Positions 1 through 8,738 of a DNA stretch of 64,000 nucleotides are shown piece by piece. Position 1 is the first letter of the stretch. Each line of letters begins with the position of its first letter. Below the pieces are notes generated by a model. The model had not been told where the DNA came from. It ran no database searches and saw only the letters and a list, made by a program, of their open reading frames with translations. The DNA is taken from contig NZ_JAUOEK010000120.1 in the NCBI RefSeq assembly GCF_030540835.1, positions 1 through 64,000 of the forward strand, given 5' to 3'. The stretch is from Flavivirga aquimarina (GTDB lineage Bacteria > Bacteroidota > Bacteroidia > Flavobacteriales > Flavobacteriaceae). The translations under genes and the position numbers were made by a program.

Positions 1-329
1 ACATAGAGGTATTTCGCTGGTTTCATTTTGACCTAAAAAGGTCAAAAACCGAAATTCTGTATTTAGATTCCCGTTTTCACGGGAATGACAATTTCAACGG
101 AAACCCCGAGGCAGAGCCTCGAGGAATTCTTTTCGATTAAAAATAGTATTAATTGCCTTAAATAATAACTAAAATATTATATTTGAACGTCTGAGATAGG
201 CAAAATACAACAAAAGCTCTTATCAAATATGTTACCTAATCGGTTACCAAGTCAATACCATAAAGCGTAACTTTTTGATTGTTAAAATATAAGGGGCTGT
301 GGCGGACATCCTGCCACCCACAATAACTA
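1..329. repeat. Non-coding stretch with dispersed hairpin repeats
   Basis: No gene is visible. Two hairpins stand out. At 67-86 the arms ATTCCCG and CGGGAAT enclose six bases and are followed by TGACAA, the form of a common dispersed bacterial repeat. At 107-121 CGAGGC and GCCTCG enclose AGA, followed by GAGGAATTCTTTT. The second motif recurs in altered form at 24119-24160 and 23234-23270. The rest is AT-rich and lies downstream of the leftward gene at 330-797. Confidence 0.6.
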
Positions 330-797
330 TCAGTTTATCAACTTATCAAAATACTTATACAAATCACCTTTAGTAATAGCAGCACCTTGCTCTATCATTT
401 TAAATTTATCTAAGTTTTTATCGTCTGTATAATCTTTATCTGCCTGTAAAAACTCAACATTTTCATCCATTAAATTTTCACGTAACCAATTATAACCTTC
501 TTTTGTCGTTATGTCTACATCATTTTTCAAATTGATTACTATAGCATGCATTTTTTCTTCGCCTAAACGAAATAAATACATATGCTGCGGTGAGATATGC
601 TCTAAATACTCTGCTTTGTTTAAAACACCTTCCCAAATTAAATCACTAAACACATCCAACTCTGTTTCTGCTAACTCTGGTTTATTAGCTTTTAAATTAG
701 CCCATTCATCGGCAGTAATAGATTGTGTTGCCAAAAAGTTAATAAACTCCTGGTGTAATTCTTCAAATTGTTCTTTAGTAAGTCTTGAGTATTTCAT
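330..797 (-). CDS. Small conserved Bacteroidota protein (DUF6495-like)
   Basis: This 155-residue protein has no signal peptide and no membrane segment, so it is probably cytoplasmic. It is rich in acidic and aromatic residues and predicted mostly helical, beginning MKYSRLTKEQFEELHQEF and ending YKYFDKLIN. I recognise the general type as a short protein conserved in Flavobacteriaceae, probably the family called DUF6495, but no function or catalytic motif can be read. It is monocistronic by appearance: the next gene in the same direction starts 194 bases away behind a strong terminator. The start is an ATG with no competing upstream codon in frame. The family name is from memory; the coding call is secure. 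Confidence 0.75.
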   Translation of the reverse strand: MKYSRLTKEQFEELHQEFINFLATQSITADEWANLKANKPELAETELDVFSDLIWEGVLNKAEYLEHISPQHMYLFRLGEEKMHAIVINLKNDVDITTKEGYNWLRENLMDENVEFLQADKDYTDDKNLDKFKMIEQGAAITKGDLYKYFDKLIN

Positions 798-921
798 ATA
801 AATTAAAAATCAATTACAAAGTAAACTTTTAAATATTAATTGTGATCCCACTTTTCAGCTGGGTTAGTTAGATTTACCATTTTGTATACGCCTCATCGAC
901 TTTACAAAATTGTATCTCACT

Positions 922-964
922 AAAAAAATGCGCTCTTTTCCAATAGTTATCGAGAAAGAGCGCA
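922..964 (-). terminator. Rho-independent terminator of the Oar-like receptor gene
   Basis: Arms TGCGCTCTTT (929-938) and AAAGAGCGCA (955-964) form a perfect 10-bp stem. On the minus strand the stem is followed by a run of T (complement of the A run at 922-928). It lies 27 bases past the stop of the receptor gene that ends at 991. Confidence 0.85.
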
Positions 965-990
965 AATTTAAGAATATATATGTTATTTTT

Positions 991-3900
991 TTAGAAAATA
1001 TAACGCAAACCAAATTGCATTTGCCATCTGGAAGCTAAACTGGAATCATAACCAAAAGTCTCTGTTTGATCGGTATTAAAAGTATAGGTTGGAGTTCCAG
1101 TTCCATCAACACTCACCCCAATAGGTTGAATGTTGTTGGGTTGCTGAATTAATCCCCAATCGGAACTTAAAAGATTACCAATATTTAAGATATCAATACT
1201 AAACTGGATGGTATTGGTTTTATCGCCAGAAACTTTAAATCTAAAATCTTGTAAAAACTTAAGATCCCATTTCCCTCTCCAAGGAGCCAAAGCACCATAA
1301 CGTTCTGCATATTGCCCACGTCTACCACTTAAATAATCATCTTGAGAAATATAATTTTCTAAAGCAGTATCTTGGCCTGTACCGGAGAACTGCATCTGTC
1401 CAATTTCGGTAGCAGTCGGAATATAAATTAAATCATTCGTACCAGATCCGTCTCCATTAATATCTCCACCATAAGTATAATTAAATCTACCTCCCTGTGC
1501 ATACTCAAAAAATGTTGATAATGTTGTAGACCAGGTATCACCGCCATAATCCCACTTTTTACTGGCAACACCAATAAAGCGGTGTGTATTTCCATATTTG
1601 GAATACCCCAAAACATCATCATTAACATTTCCAACAATAGGATTTCCATTAAAGGCATCACTTGTTATTTCTGCTTCTATTGAATTTACATCTTTTGCAT
1701 TTAAATAACTATAGGCTAGCATGGTGTATAAACCGTTATCGAATGTCTTTTGTCCTTTAATAGAAGCATTCCATATACGACCTTTATCAGAATTCGTAAA
1801 AACATAAGGTCCTGCACCTAATCCAAAGTCTGCAATAGCACCACCATAATCTGCATCTGTATAAATAGGTCGGTTATCTACACCATTTAAAGTTCCCGAA
1901 GGAGGTAATAACGCCCAATTTTGTACATGAGGCCCATTTAAATCTTTTGTATAAGATAGATCAGCGGTTAAAATCAATCCGTTTTCTAACCTTTTATCAG
2001 CCCCTATATTCGTTCTCCAAACCTGAGGAAACTTATAATCAGGATCTACGGCCTCTAGAAAGAATACATCTGGGGCCGTAATTTGGTTTCCTAACCATAC
2101 AAAAGGAAAACGACCGGTAAACAATCCTGAACCACCACGAAGTTGAAAAGTATCGTCTCCATTAACATCGTAGTTAAAACCAACTCTCGGAGAAATTAGC
2201 CAATCATTATTTGGCATTTGTGTGTTATCAATTAAAACATTTTCTCCTGTATTTGGGTTATAATATGGTATATCTGGTAACACAAAACCTCTATCAATTA
2301 CGTTTTGTGCTTTTTCGGCAGAATCGAAAAATAAAGGTTTATCAAAACGTACACCATAAGTTAACTTAAACTTATCTGTAATAGACCATTCATCTTGTAC
2401 ATAAAATGCCAGTTGCCCTACATTGGTTTCTGCTAAAGCCCATCCTTCTCCATCCGGCAGCGCATTATTAGCATCAAAAGTAGCTTGAGGCCCTGCAAAA
2501 TCATAGCTTGTAGCATCAAAATCATTAATATCTACATTTCCAAAAAGATCAAAACCATAAGCTGTTAAATTAAATGAGTTATCAAATTGAAACTTTTCAA
2601 AAGAGAACCCTATTGTATATGTATGAGCTCCATTAAAAAAGTTTAAATTATTAGTAAGTTGTGTTACTTTTTGGTCTAATCTGTTATGAACTGAAAATGG
2701 TTCATGCCCGGCTATAATATAAGGCGATCCATCTTTAAATATGTTAATGGATGGTGCCGGAGTTGAAAACGGGTTTCTAAAATCATCAAAATGCGTATAT
2801 CCAAATTGAAATTTATTAGTTACTTTATCAGACAATGTAGAATTTAACTCTACTTGTATAGATTTTAGTTTGTTATTTATTTGATAACCTGAATTTTGAA
2901 ACTGTAATGTAGAAGCATTTGGCCCTCTAAAACCAATGGCTGTAGGGTGTGCCGGTTTTTCTTTTGAGGCATCTAACCAGTTATAAATAACAGCCAATCG
3001 GTTGTTATCATTAATATTCCAATCTAATTTAAAAATACCTTTAGTCGATTCTGAAGCATGGGTAAACCCTTCATAAGTCCCGGGATCGTAACCAACAGCC
3101 AATAAAGCATCTCTCACTGCTATTAAATCACTTTCTAAAACTCTTGATTCATTAATGGCTCCAGACCCTGTATTTGGTGCCCAACCATTCGTTCCTAAAT
3201 CGGTACGATCATCTTTCTCAAAATTAACAAAAAAGAATAGCTTATTTTTAACAATAGGCCCGCCTATACTAACACCATATTGAGTTTGTTCTAACTTTGG
3301 TTTTACAACATCATCTCCTTTAATTTTTCCTCCGGTTAAACTTTCATCTCTATAAAAACCATAAACGGTTCCATGAAAATCGTTAGTACCACTTTTAGTT
3401 ACGGCATTAACAGATGCTCCAGTAAAACCAGATTGTGTTACATCATACGGTGCTGTAGATACTTGTATTTGGTCTATGGCATCTAACGATATGGGTTGTG
3501 CATCTGTTTGACCTCCCGGTGTAGCTGCATCCAACCCAAAGGGATTGTTAAAAATAGCACCATCTAAAGAAAAATTATTGAATTGATCATTTCTACCTCC
3601 AAAAGAATTTCCACTTGCTGTAGGCTCTAACCTTGTAAAATCTGATGCTGATCTTGAAATAGTTGGTAAACGTGTTAATTCACGTCTGCCCACACTGGTT
3701 TCTGCACCCGTACGATCGCTCCCAAAAGTTCCTGTACCTCCTGTTCCTTGAATTACTACTGCATCCAATTGCTCACTATCTGATACCAATGTGACATCTA
3801 AATTTGTTGTTTTTCCTAATGTTAAAAACACATCATTAAAAGATTGTTCTTGATAGCCAATAAAACTAATAGTAATTGAGTAAGGTCCTCCTACTCTTAA

Positions 3901-4104
3901 ATTTAAAAGGTTAAATCTTCCATCAAAGTTTGTAGCTGCTCCATATTTAGTACCTGTTGGTGTATGGATAGCTAATACATTCGCACCCGGAAGGGGTACG
4001 GAGTTTTCATCTAAAATAAGGCCTTTAATGTTTGATGTTGTAACCTGCGAAAATGCAAGAAACCCAAAAAACAAGAAAAAAATGGCAACATTTGTTTTTT
4101 TCAT
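991..4104 (-). CDS. Oar-like TonB-dependent outer-membrane receptor
   Basis: This 1037-residue outer-membrane protein has a signal peptide (residues 1-19, MKKTNVAIFFLFFGFLAFSQ), a carboxypeptidase-regulatory-like beta-sandwich (about 24-110, with GLILDENSVPLPGANV and FDGRFNLLNLRVG), a plug domain (about 125-240, with FNNFSLDGAIFNNPFG and VNAVTKSGTNDFHGTVYGF) and a long beta-barrel ending in aromatic residues (LRYIF). This is the Oar/cell-surface-adhesion branch of TonB receptors, not the SusC branch: there is no STN domain and no SusD neighbour. Substrate cannot be read. The gene stands alone between the DUF6495-like gene and the ribosomal operon and has its own terminator. A 14-bp palindrome lies upstream at 4131-4144. 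Confidence 0.9.
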   Translation of the reverse strand: MKKTNVAIFFLFFGFLAFSQVTTSNIKGLILDENSVPLPGANVLAIHTPTGTKYGAATNFDGRFNLLNLRVGGPYSITISFIGYQEQSFNDVFLTLGKTTNLDVTLVSDSEQLDAVVIQGTGGTGTFGSDRTGAETSVGRRELTRLPTISRSASDFTRLEPTASGNSFGGRNDQFNNFSLDGAIFNNPFGLDAATPGGQTDAQPISLDAIDQIQVSTAPYDVTQSGFTGASVNAVTKSGTNDFHGTVYGFYRDESLTGGKIKGDDVVKPKLEQTQYGVSIGGPIVKNKLFFFVNFEKDDRTDLGTNGWAPNTGSGAINESRVLESDLIAVRDALLAVGYDPGTYEGFTHASESTKGIFKLDWNINDNNRLAVIYNWLDASKEKPAHPTAIGFRGPNASTLQFQNSGYQINNKLKSIQVELNSTLSDKVTNKFQFGYTHFDDFRNPFSTPAPSINIFKDGSPYIIAGHEPFSVHNRLDQKVTQLTNNLNFFNGAHTYTIGFSFEKFQFDNSFNLTAYGFDLFGNVDINDFDATSYDFAGPQATFDANNALPDGEGWALAETNVGQLAFYVQDEWSITDKFKLTYGVRFDKPLFFDSAEKAQNVIDRGFVLPDIPYYNPNTGENVLIDNTQMPNNDWLISPRVGFNYDVNGDDTFQLRGGSGLFTGRFPFVWLGNQITAPDVFFLEAVDPDYKFPQVWRTNIGADKRLENGLILTADLSYTKDLNGPHVQNWALLPPSGTLNGVDNRPIYTDADYGGAIADFGLGAGPYVFTNSDKGRIWNASIKGQKTFDNGLYTMLAYSYLNAKDVNSIEAEITSDAFNGNPIVGNVNDDVLGYSKYGNTHRFIGVASKKWDYGGDTWSTTLSTFFEYAQGGRFNYTYGGDINGDGSGTNDLIYIPTATEIGQMQFSGTGQDTALENYISQDDYLSGRRGQYAERYGALAPWRGKWDLKFLQDFRFKVSGDKTNTIQFSIDILNIGNLLSSDWGLIQQPNNIQPIGVSVDGTGTPTYTFNTDQTETFGYDSSLASRWQMQFGLRYIF

Positions 4105-4130
4105 TTAATTTAATTTAAGTTAGTCTAATA

Positions 4131-4144
4131 CTATGCACGCATAG
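4131..4144. promoter_or_regulatory. Short palindrome upstream of the Oar-like receptor
   Basis: CTATGC and GCATAG flank the dinucleotide AC, giving a perfect 6+2+6 palindrome 27 bases before the receptor start. The position suits an operator for a dimeric regulator or part of the leader. There is no independent support. Confidence 0.3.
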
Positions 4145-4163
4145 CGCTTCGTAGTAAAAATAA

Positions 4164-4195
4164 ACAAAAAAAAAGCCATTCTTACGAATGGCTTT
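4164..4195 (-). terminator. Terminator of the rpsF-rpsR-rplI operon
   Basis: AAAGCCATTC (4172-4181) and GAATGGCTTT (4186-4195) form a 10-bp stem with a 4-base loop. On the minus strand the stem runs straight into a T tract (A run at 4164-4174). It begins 42 bases after the rplI stop. Confidence 0.9.
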
Positions 4196-4236
4196 AGTAT
4201 ATCTATAATGTTTTATTAACTAATTGTTAATACATT

Positions 4237-4683
4237 TTAGTTTGCTTGTGCAATAACTTCAAAAGGTAAATCAACAGAAACCTCTCTGTGCAAACGTATA
4301 ACAGCATTGTATTTCCCTGTACGTTTAACAGTAGTAACTGTTATAAATTTCTTATCGATAGACTGTCCTTCTTTTTCTAGAGCTTCAGCTATGTTAATGT
4401 TATTCACAGAACCAAATAGTTTATCACCTGCACCTACTTTAGCGGGTATTTTAATTTCTAAAGCTTTTAAAGCTTCAGCTATTTTATTAGCATCGTCAAC
4501 TATTTTCTTTTCTTTAAAAGCTCTTTGCTTTAAATTTTCTGCCAATACTTTTTTAGCAGAAGAAGTAGCAAGTATAGCTTGTCCTTGAGGAATTAAAAAG
4601 TTTCTACCATAACCGTTCTTAACTGTTACAACATCGTCTTTAAATCCTAAATTTTCAACGTCTTGTTTTAATATAAGTTCCAT
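4237..4683 (-). CDS. rplI: 50S ribosomal protein L9
   Basis: This 148-residue protein has normal length for bacterial L9. The N-terminal globular domain begins MELILKQDVENLGFKDDVVTVKNGYGRNFLIPQG, the classic L9 signature, then a long lysine-rich connecting helix (about 40-75) and a C-terminal RNA-binding domain (about 76-148, with KIPAKVGAGDKLFGSV). L9 binds 23S rRNA at the base of the L1 stalk and helps reading-frame maintenance. It is last in the operon with rpsR (14 bases upstream) and rpsF, an order widely conserved in bacteria, and is followed by a strong terminator. Confidence 0.98.
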   Translation of the reverse strand: MELILKQDVENLGFKDDVVTVKNGYGRNFLIPQGQAILATSSAKKVLAENLKQRAFKEKKIVDDANKIAEALKALEIKIPAKVGAGDKLFGSVNNINIAEALEKEGQSIDKKFITVTTVKRTGKYNAVIRLHREVSVDLPFEVIAQAN

Positions 4684-4696
4684 TGTTATTGGTATT

Positions 4697-4993
4697 TTAT
4701 TTTAATAAATCTGCTACGTATGGCATTAAAGCTAAGTGACGCGCTCTTTTTACAGCTACAGATACTTTTCTTTGATACTTTAACGAAGTTCCAGTTAAAC
4801 GTCTTGGTAAAATTTTACCTTGCTCGTTTACAAACTTTAATAAGAAATCTGGATCTTTATAATCTATGTATTTAATACCAGATTTTTTGAAACGACAGTA
4901 TTTCTTTTGTTTATTTGTTTCAATATTTAACGGTGTTAAATATCTAATTTCTCCGTCTTTTTTTCCTTTTGATTGTTGTTCTATCGATGACAT
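4697..4993 (-). CDS. rpsR: 30S ribosomal protein S18
   Basis: This 98-residue protein carries the S18 core [39 protein letters not shown]..., with the conserved tail [21 protein letters not shown]. It has a Bacteroidota-style N-terminal extension of about 25 charged residues before the core. S18 pairs with S6 on the small-subunit platform, which fits the gene's position directly downstream of rpsF (2 bases between stop and start), so the two are very likely translationally coupled. Confidence 0.98.
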   Translation of the reverse strand: MSSIEQQSKGKKDGEIRYLTPLNIETNKQKKYCRFKKSGIKYIDYKDPDFLLKFVNEQGKILPRRLTGTSLKYQRKVSVAVKRARHLALMPYVADLLK

Positions 4994-4995
4994 AA

Positions 4996-5334
4996 TTAAG
5001 CTTTTTCTTTAAGTTTAACTCTTCTTCTCTCTGCCCAAGATATTGCATGTTTATCTAAGGATACGGTTAAGTAACGCATAAAACGTTCATCACGTCTAAA
5101 CTCTACTTCTAAAGCATTAATTACTTCACCAGGTACAGTGTACTCAAATAAGTGATAGAAACCACTTTTCTTGTTTTGTATTGGGTAAGCTAATTTTTTA
5201 AGCCCCCAATCTTCTTTAGCTATCATCTTAGCGCCGTTAGAAACAAGAAAATCTTCATATTTCTTTACTGTTTCCTTTATCTGATCTTCAGATAAAACGG
5301 GATTTAAGATGAAAACAGTTTCATAATGATTCAT
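4996..5334 (-). CDS. rpsF: 30S ribosomal protein S6
   Basis: This 112-residue protein shows the S6 ferredoxin-like fold signature: [18 protein letters not shown] at the start, [18 protein letters not shown] in the middle and [19 protein letters not shown] near the end. It binds S18 and 16S rRNA on the platform of the small subunit. It is the first gene of rpsF-rpsR-rplI. A good -7 box lies just upstream at 5366-5373, giving a leader of about 25 bases, and no Shine-Dalgarno sequence is visible, as usual in this phylum. Confidence 0.98.
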   Translation of the reverse strand: MNHYETVFILNPVLSEDQIKETVKKYEDFLVSNGAKMIAKEDWGLKKLAYPIQNKKSGFYHLFEYTVPGEVINALEVEFRRDERFMRYLTVSLDKHAISWAERRRVKLKEKA

Positions 5335-5365
5335 AAAAATCTATTTTATTATTAAAAATTGGGTG

Positions 5366-5397
5366 CAAAAATAGTTAATATATACATATAAAACAAT
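5366..5397 (-). promoter_or_regulatory. Promoter of the ribosomal protein operon
   Basis: On the minus strand TATTTTTG (5366-5373) matches the Bacteroidota -7 consensus TAnnTTTG exactly. About 20 bases upstream ATTG (5394-5397) resembles the -33 TTTG. Transcription would start near 5358, just before rpsF. Confidence 0.6.
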
Positions 5398-5481
5398 AAT
5401 AAAAACAATAATAATTTGAGCTTGGCATTGGGGGTTTTAAAATGTTAAAATAATGTTAAAATAAACGCTTTAACGATGATT

Positions 5482-5513
5482 TTTGGTTTTTAGCCGAATT
5501 TTTCGTACTATTG
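5482..5513 (+). promoter_or_regulatory. Promoter of the LytTR response regulator
   Basis: TTTG at 5482-5485, a 20-base spacer, then TACTATTG at 5506-5513 (seven of eight matches to TAnnTTTG). The expected start lies near 5520, 25 bases before the ATG. Two copies of AATGTTAAAATAA lie just upstream (about 5441-5464). Confidence 0.5.
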
Positions 5514-5545
5514 TCGATATCTTAACCGAAATAATATAAAATGTT

Positions 5546-6241
5546 ATGACATTAAATTGTGTAGTAGTAGACGATTCGGCGATACAACGTCTCTCAATAG
5601 TTAAATTAGTAGAAAATCATCCTTCACTTAATTTAATTGCAGAGTACAGTAGTGCCTTAGAAACTAAAAACGGTTTAAATACGCATCAAGTAGATTTAAT
5701 TTTTTTAGACATTGAAATGCCAGTGCTAAATGGATTCGAACTTTTAGACGTATTAAACAACAAACCTCAAATTATTTTTGTAACCGGTAAAACTGAGTAT
5801 GCTTTTAAAGCATTTAATTACGATGCTACCGATTACTTACATAAACCAATTACAAGAGAACGTTTTAATACTTCAGTAGATAAAGCTTTAGAGCAACATA
5901 GATTGACTTTAGACTTTAATGAAGAAGAAGGTGAGCATATTTTTGTAAAGAGTAACCTTAAAAAACGTAAAGTTTACATTAAAGATATTAAATGGATTGA
6001 AGCTCTTGGTGATTATGTAAAACTTGTTACAGAGGAAACCAGCTTGGTAGTGTTATCTACAATGAAGTCTTTCGAAGCAGAATTACCTGAAGGAAAGTTT
6101 TTAAGAATCCACAAATCATATATTGTTAATCTTGATAAAATTGATAGATTTAACAGTAAAAATGTTGAAGTTGGTGCTTATGAAATTCCGTTAAGTAGAA
6201 ACAAAAAGACTCAGTTAGTTGATGCATTAAATAATATTTAG
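5546..6241 (+). CDS. LytTR-family DNA-binding response regulator
   Basis: This 231-residue cytoplasmic two-component regulator has a receiver domain (about 3-120) with the acidic pair D9/D10, phospho-acceptor D55 (in FLDIEMP), T80 (IIFVTG) and K100 (DYLHKP), so it should be phosphorylatable. A LytTR DNA-binding domain follows (about 130-230, IFVKSNLKKRKVYIKDI... RIHKSYIVNL). No histidine kinase lies next to it, so its partner is elsewhere, most likely a LytS/YehU-type kinase. It is monocistronic between two leftward operons. The ATG at 5546 is preferred because the ATG at 5541 leads at once to a stop. The target genes cannot be inferred. Confidence 0.93.
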   Translation: MTLNCVVVDDSAIQRLSIVKLVENHPSLNLIAEYSSALETKNGLNTHQVDLIFLDIEMPVLNGFELLDVLNNKPQIIFVTGKTEYAFKAFNYDATDYLHKPITRERFNTSVDKALEQHRLTLDFNEEEGEHIFVKSNLKKRKVYIKDIKWIEALGDYVKLVTEETSLVVLSTMKSFEAELPEGKFLRIHKSYIVNLDKIDRFNSKNVEVGAYEIPLSRNKKTQLVDALNNI

Positions 6242-6281
6242 ATTTAACTAACTAACCAAATTTAACCACAACCTAACCAAA

Positions 6282-8735
6282 TTAAAAGTTATCGACATTT
6301 AAAATTATTTTTACCGACCGAAAATCTTTTATATTTGAGAAGCTATTATTTATTTTTATGATAGCTTCTTTTGTTTTTAATAATGATTGCTGTTTAGGAA
6401 TTTTTATCAAAATATTTTTATGATACTGGTTTCTTATTCTAGAAATAGGGGGTGATTCTGGTCCTAAAACATAGTCTTTAAAAACTTGCTTTAAAGACTT
6501 TGCCAACCAAACTGAAGCGGCATCTACCCTACTATAATCTTTATGTTTTAATGTAATCTTTATTTGCTTATAAATAGGTGGGTATTTATAATTATAACGA
6601 TCGTTCATTTGTTCGTTAAACATATCTATATAATTATTTGTGGAAACTTGTTGTAAAATGTTATGATACGGATTGTAAGTTTGTATTAACACCTTACCTC
6701 TTTCATCTGTACGTCCAGCCCTACCTGAAACCTGTAACATGAGTTGAAAACTACGCTCATGTGCCCTAAAGTCGGGAAAATTAAGCATATTATCGGCATT
6801 CATAATACCTACTAACTTTACATTCCTAAAATCTAAGCCTTTAGTTAGCATTTGGGTTCCAACTAATATATCTATTTCCTGTTGCTCTAAAGCTGTTATT
6901 ATTTTTTCATACCCGTATTTTCCCCTCGTAGTATCTAAATCCATTCTTGCTACCTTGTAATCCGGAAATAACAATTTCACTTCTCCTTCTATTTGTTCGG
7001 TACCAAACCCCTTATTATCCAATTCTGCACTTCCACAAGCCATACACTCTTTTATCATCGCCGAGTTATAACCACAATAATGACAACGCAATTGATTTCT
7101 ATATTGATGATAGGTTAAACTTACATCGCAATTTGGACATTGAGGCGAATTTCCACAGGTATTACACTCCACTATAGGTGAAAATCCACGTCGGTTTTGA
7201 AATAATATAATTTGATGACCTTCTTTTAAAGTCTCTGTCATTTCTTCGATAAGCCTATCACTAAAATGCCCTTTCATGCGCTTCTTCTTGAACTTATCTT
7301 TAATATCAACCAGCTCTATGTCCGGCATCAAGACATCATTGTAACGTTTTGTTATTTCGACAAAACCATACTTGTTTTGCTTTGCATTAAAATAGCTTTC
7401 TAAACTTGGTGTGGCAGAACCTAAAAGTATTTTTGCATGATGCATATTTGCTAATACTACTGCCGTATCTCGCGCATGGTAACGTGGTGCTGGGTCAAAC
7501 TGTTTAAAAGATTGTTCATGCTCCTCATCAACAACTATAAGCCCTAAATTATTAAACGGTAAAAATATAGATGAGCGCGCCCCTAAAACTATTTTCGCCT
7601 TTGTGGAATTGTTTAAAACATGGTTCCAAACCTCAACCCGTTCGTGCGATGAATATTTAGAATGAAAAACAGCTACTTGTTCGCCAAAATAGGTCTGTAA
7701 TCGTGTAATCAATTGTGCCGTTAGGGCTATTTCTGGCAACAAATAAAGTACTTGTTTTCCATTATTTAAAGTCTCCTCAATTAACTTGACGTACACTTCT
7801 GTTTTTCCAGAAGAAGTTACTCCATGAAGTAATGTAACGACATGCTTACTAAAAGATGCCTTTATTTCTTTAAGAGCTGTTTCTTGATAGTTATTAAGGT
7901 TTTTAGTGGTTTCTTTTTCTTCACCGGAATATTGAACACGGTCTGTTTGTATATAATATTCTTCAAGAATACCTTTATCAATCAATGATTTTATGATTGC
8001 TGTTGATGCGCCACTCTCTGCAGATAAATCTGAAACTTTTACTGGCTTTTTCGTAGTTGCAGAAATAGAAAATAAGGTCATTATAACTTGTCGCTGTTTT
8101 GGTGCTCTGCTTAAATCATCTAATAACTTTTGAAGTGTCGCTTCTGAAGAAAAATTGGAATGCAACTTTACATAACGAACCAATTTAGGTTTATATTTTT
8201 CATAAACTTCTTCTTCAACAGCAATGGCTTCCTTTTCTATTAATCGTTTAATAACTGGTAATACATTCTTTTTATCAAGAATATTAGAAATATCATGAAT
8301 TTTTAAAGAGGACTGATGATGCAATGCTTCATAAACTAAAAACTCATCATCTTTTAGTATCGTTTCGTCAATCTCTTTAGTATTATTTTTTAAAACAACC
8401 GTTTCACTTTCTAAAATAAACGCATTAGGCAAAGCGGCACGCATCACATCTCCCAATGTACACATATAATAATTTGCAATCCATTGCCATAATTGTAATT
8501 GCTTTTCACTCACTATAGGAGTATCGTCTAAAATTTGTTGAATATCTTTAGCTTCATAAGCTGTTGGTGGTTCATTATGAACTTTATAAACAATACCTGT
8601 ATAAATTTTCGACTTACCAAAAGGTACTGCAACACGCATTCCAGGTTTTAAGAAATCAGATTCTGAAGCACTTATACTATAGGTAAAAAGCTTTTTAAGA
8701 GGTACGGGAATTATAACGTTTATAAAATACTGCAT
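6282..8735 (-). CDS. priA: Primosomal protein N' (replication restart helicase PriA)
   Basis: This 817-residue protein is a superfamily 2 DNA helicase that reloads the replisome at stalled forks. It has an N-terminal DNA-binding part (1-110, MQYFINVIIPVPLKKLFTYS), Walker A GVTSSGKT (305-312), Walker B DEEH (403-406), and a zinc-binding region with eight cysteines in four CxxC pairs (about 525-565, CNTCG, CPNCD, CHYCG, CMACG). Motifs V and VI follow (GTQMLTKGLDF and QVSGRAGR). Length is normal for Bacteroidota PriA. It is three bases downstream of the YihY gene, so the two are almost certainly co-transcribed with nadC. Confidence 0.97.
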   Translation of the reverse strand: MQYFINVIIPVPLKKLFTYSISASESDFLKPGMRVAVPFGKSKIYTGIVYKVHNEPPTAYEAKDIQQILDDTPIVSEKQLQLWQWIANYYMCTLGDVMRAALPNAFILESETVVLKNNTKEIDETILKDDEFLVYEALHHQSSLKIHDISNILDKKNVLPVIKRLIEKEAIAVEEEVYEKYKPKLVRYVKLHSNFSSEATLQKLLDDLSRAPKQRQVIMTLFSISATTKKPVKVSDLSAESGASTAIIKSLIDKGILEEYYIQTDRVQYSGEEKETTKNLNNYQETALKEIKASFSKHVVTLLHGVTSSGKTEVYVKLIEETLNNGKQVLYLLPEIALTAQLITRLQTYFGEQVAVFHSKYSSHERVEVWNHVLNNSTKAKIVLGARSSIFLPFNNLGLIVVDEEHEQSFKQFDPAPRYHARDTAVVLANMHHAKILLGSATPSLESYFNAKQNKYGFVEITKRYNDVLMPDIELVDIKDKFKKKRMKGHFSDRLIEEMTETLKEGHQIILFQNRRGFSPIVECNTCGNSPQCPNCDVSLTYHQYRNQLRCHYCGYNSAMIKECMACGSAELDNKGFGTEQIEGEVKLLFPDYKVARMDLDTTRGKYGYEKIITALEQQEIDILVGTQMLTKGLDFRNVKLVGIMNADNMLNFPDFRAHERSFQLMLQVSGRAGRTDERGKVLIQTYNPYHNILQQVSTNNYIDMFNEQMNDRYNYKYPPIYKQIKITLKHKDYSRVDAASVWLAKSLKQVFKDYVLGPESPPISRIRNQYHKNILIKIPKQQSLLKTKEAIIKINNSFSNIKDFRSVKIILNVDNF

Positions 8736-8738
8736 AAA

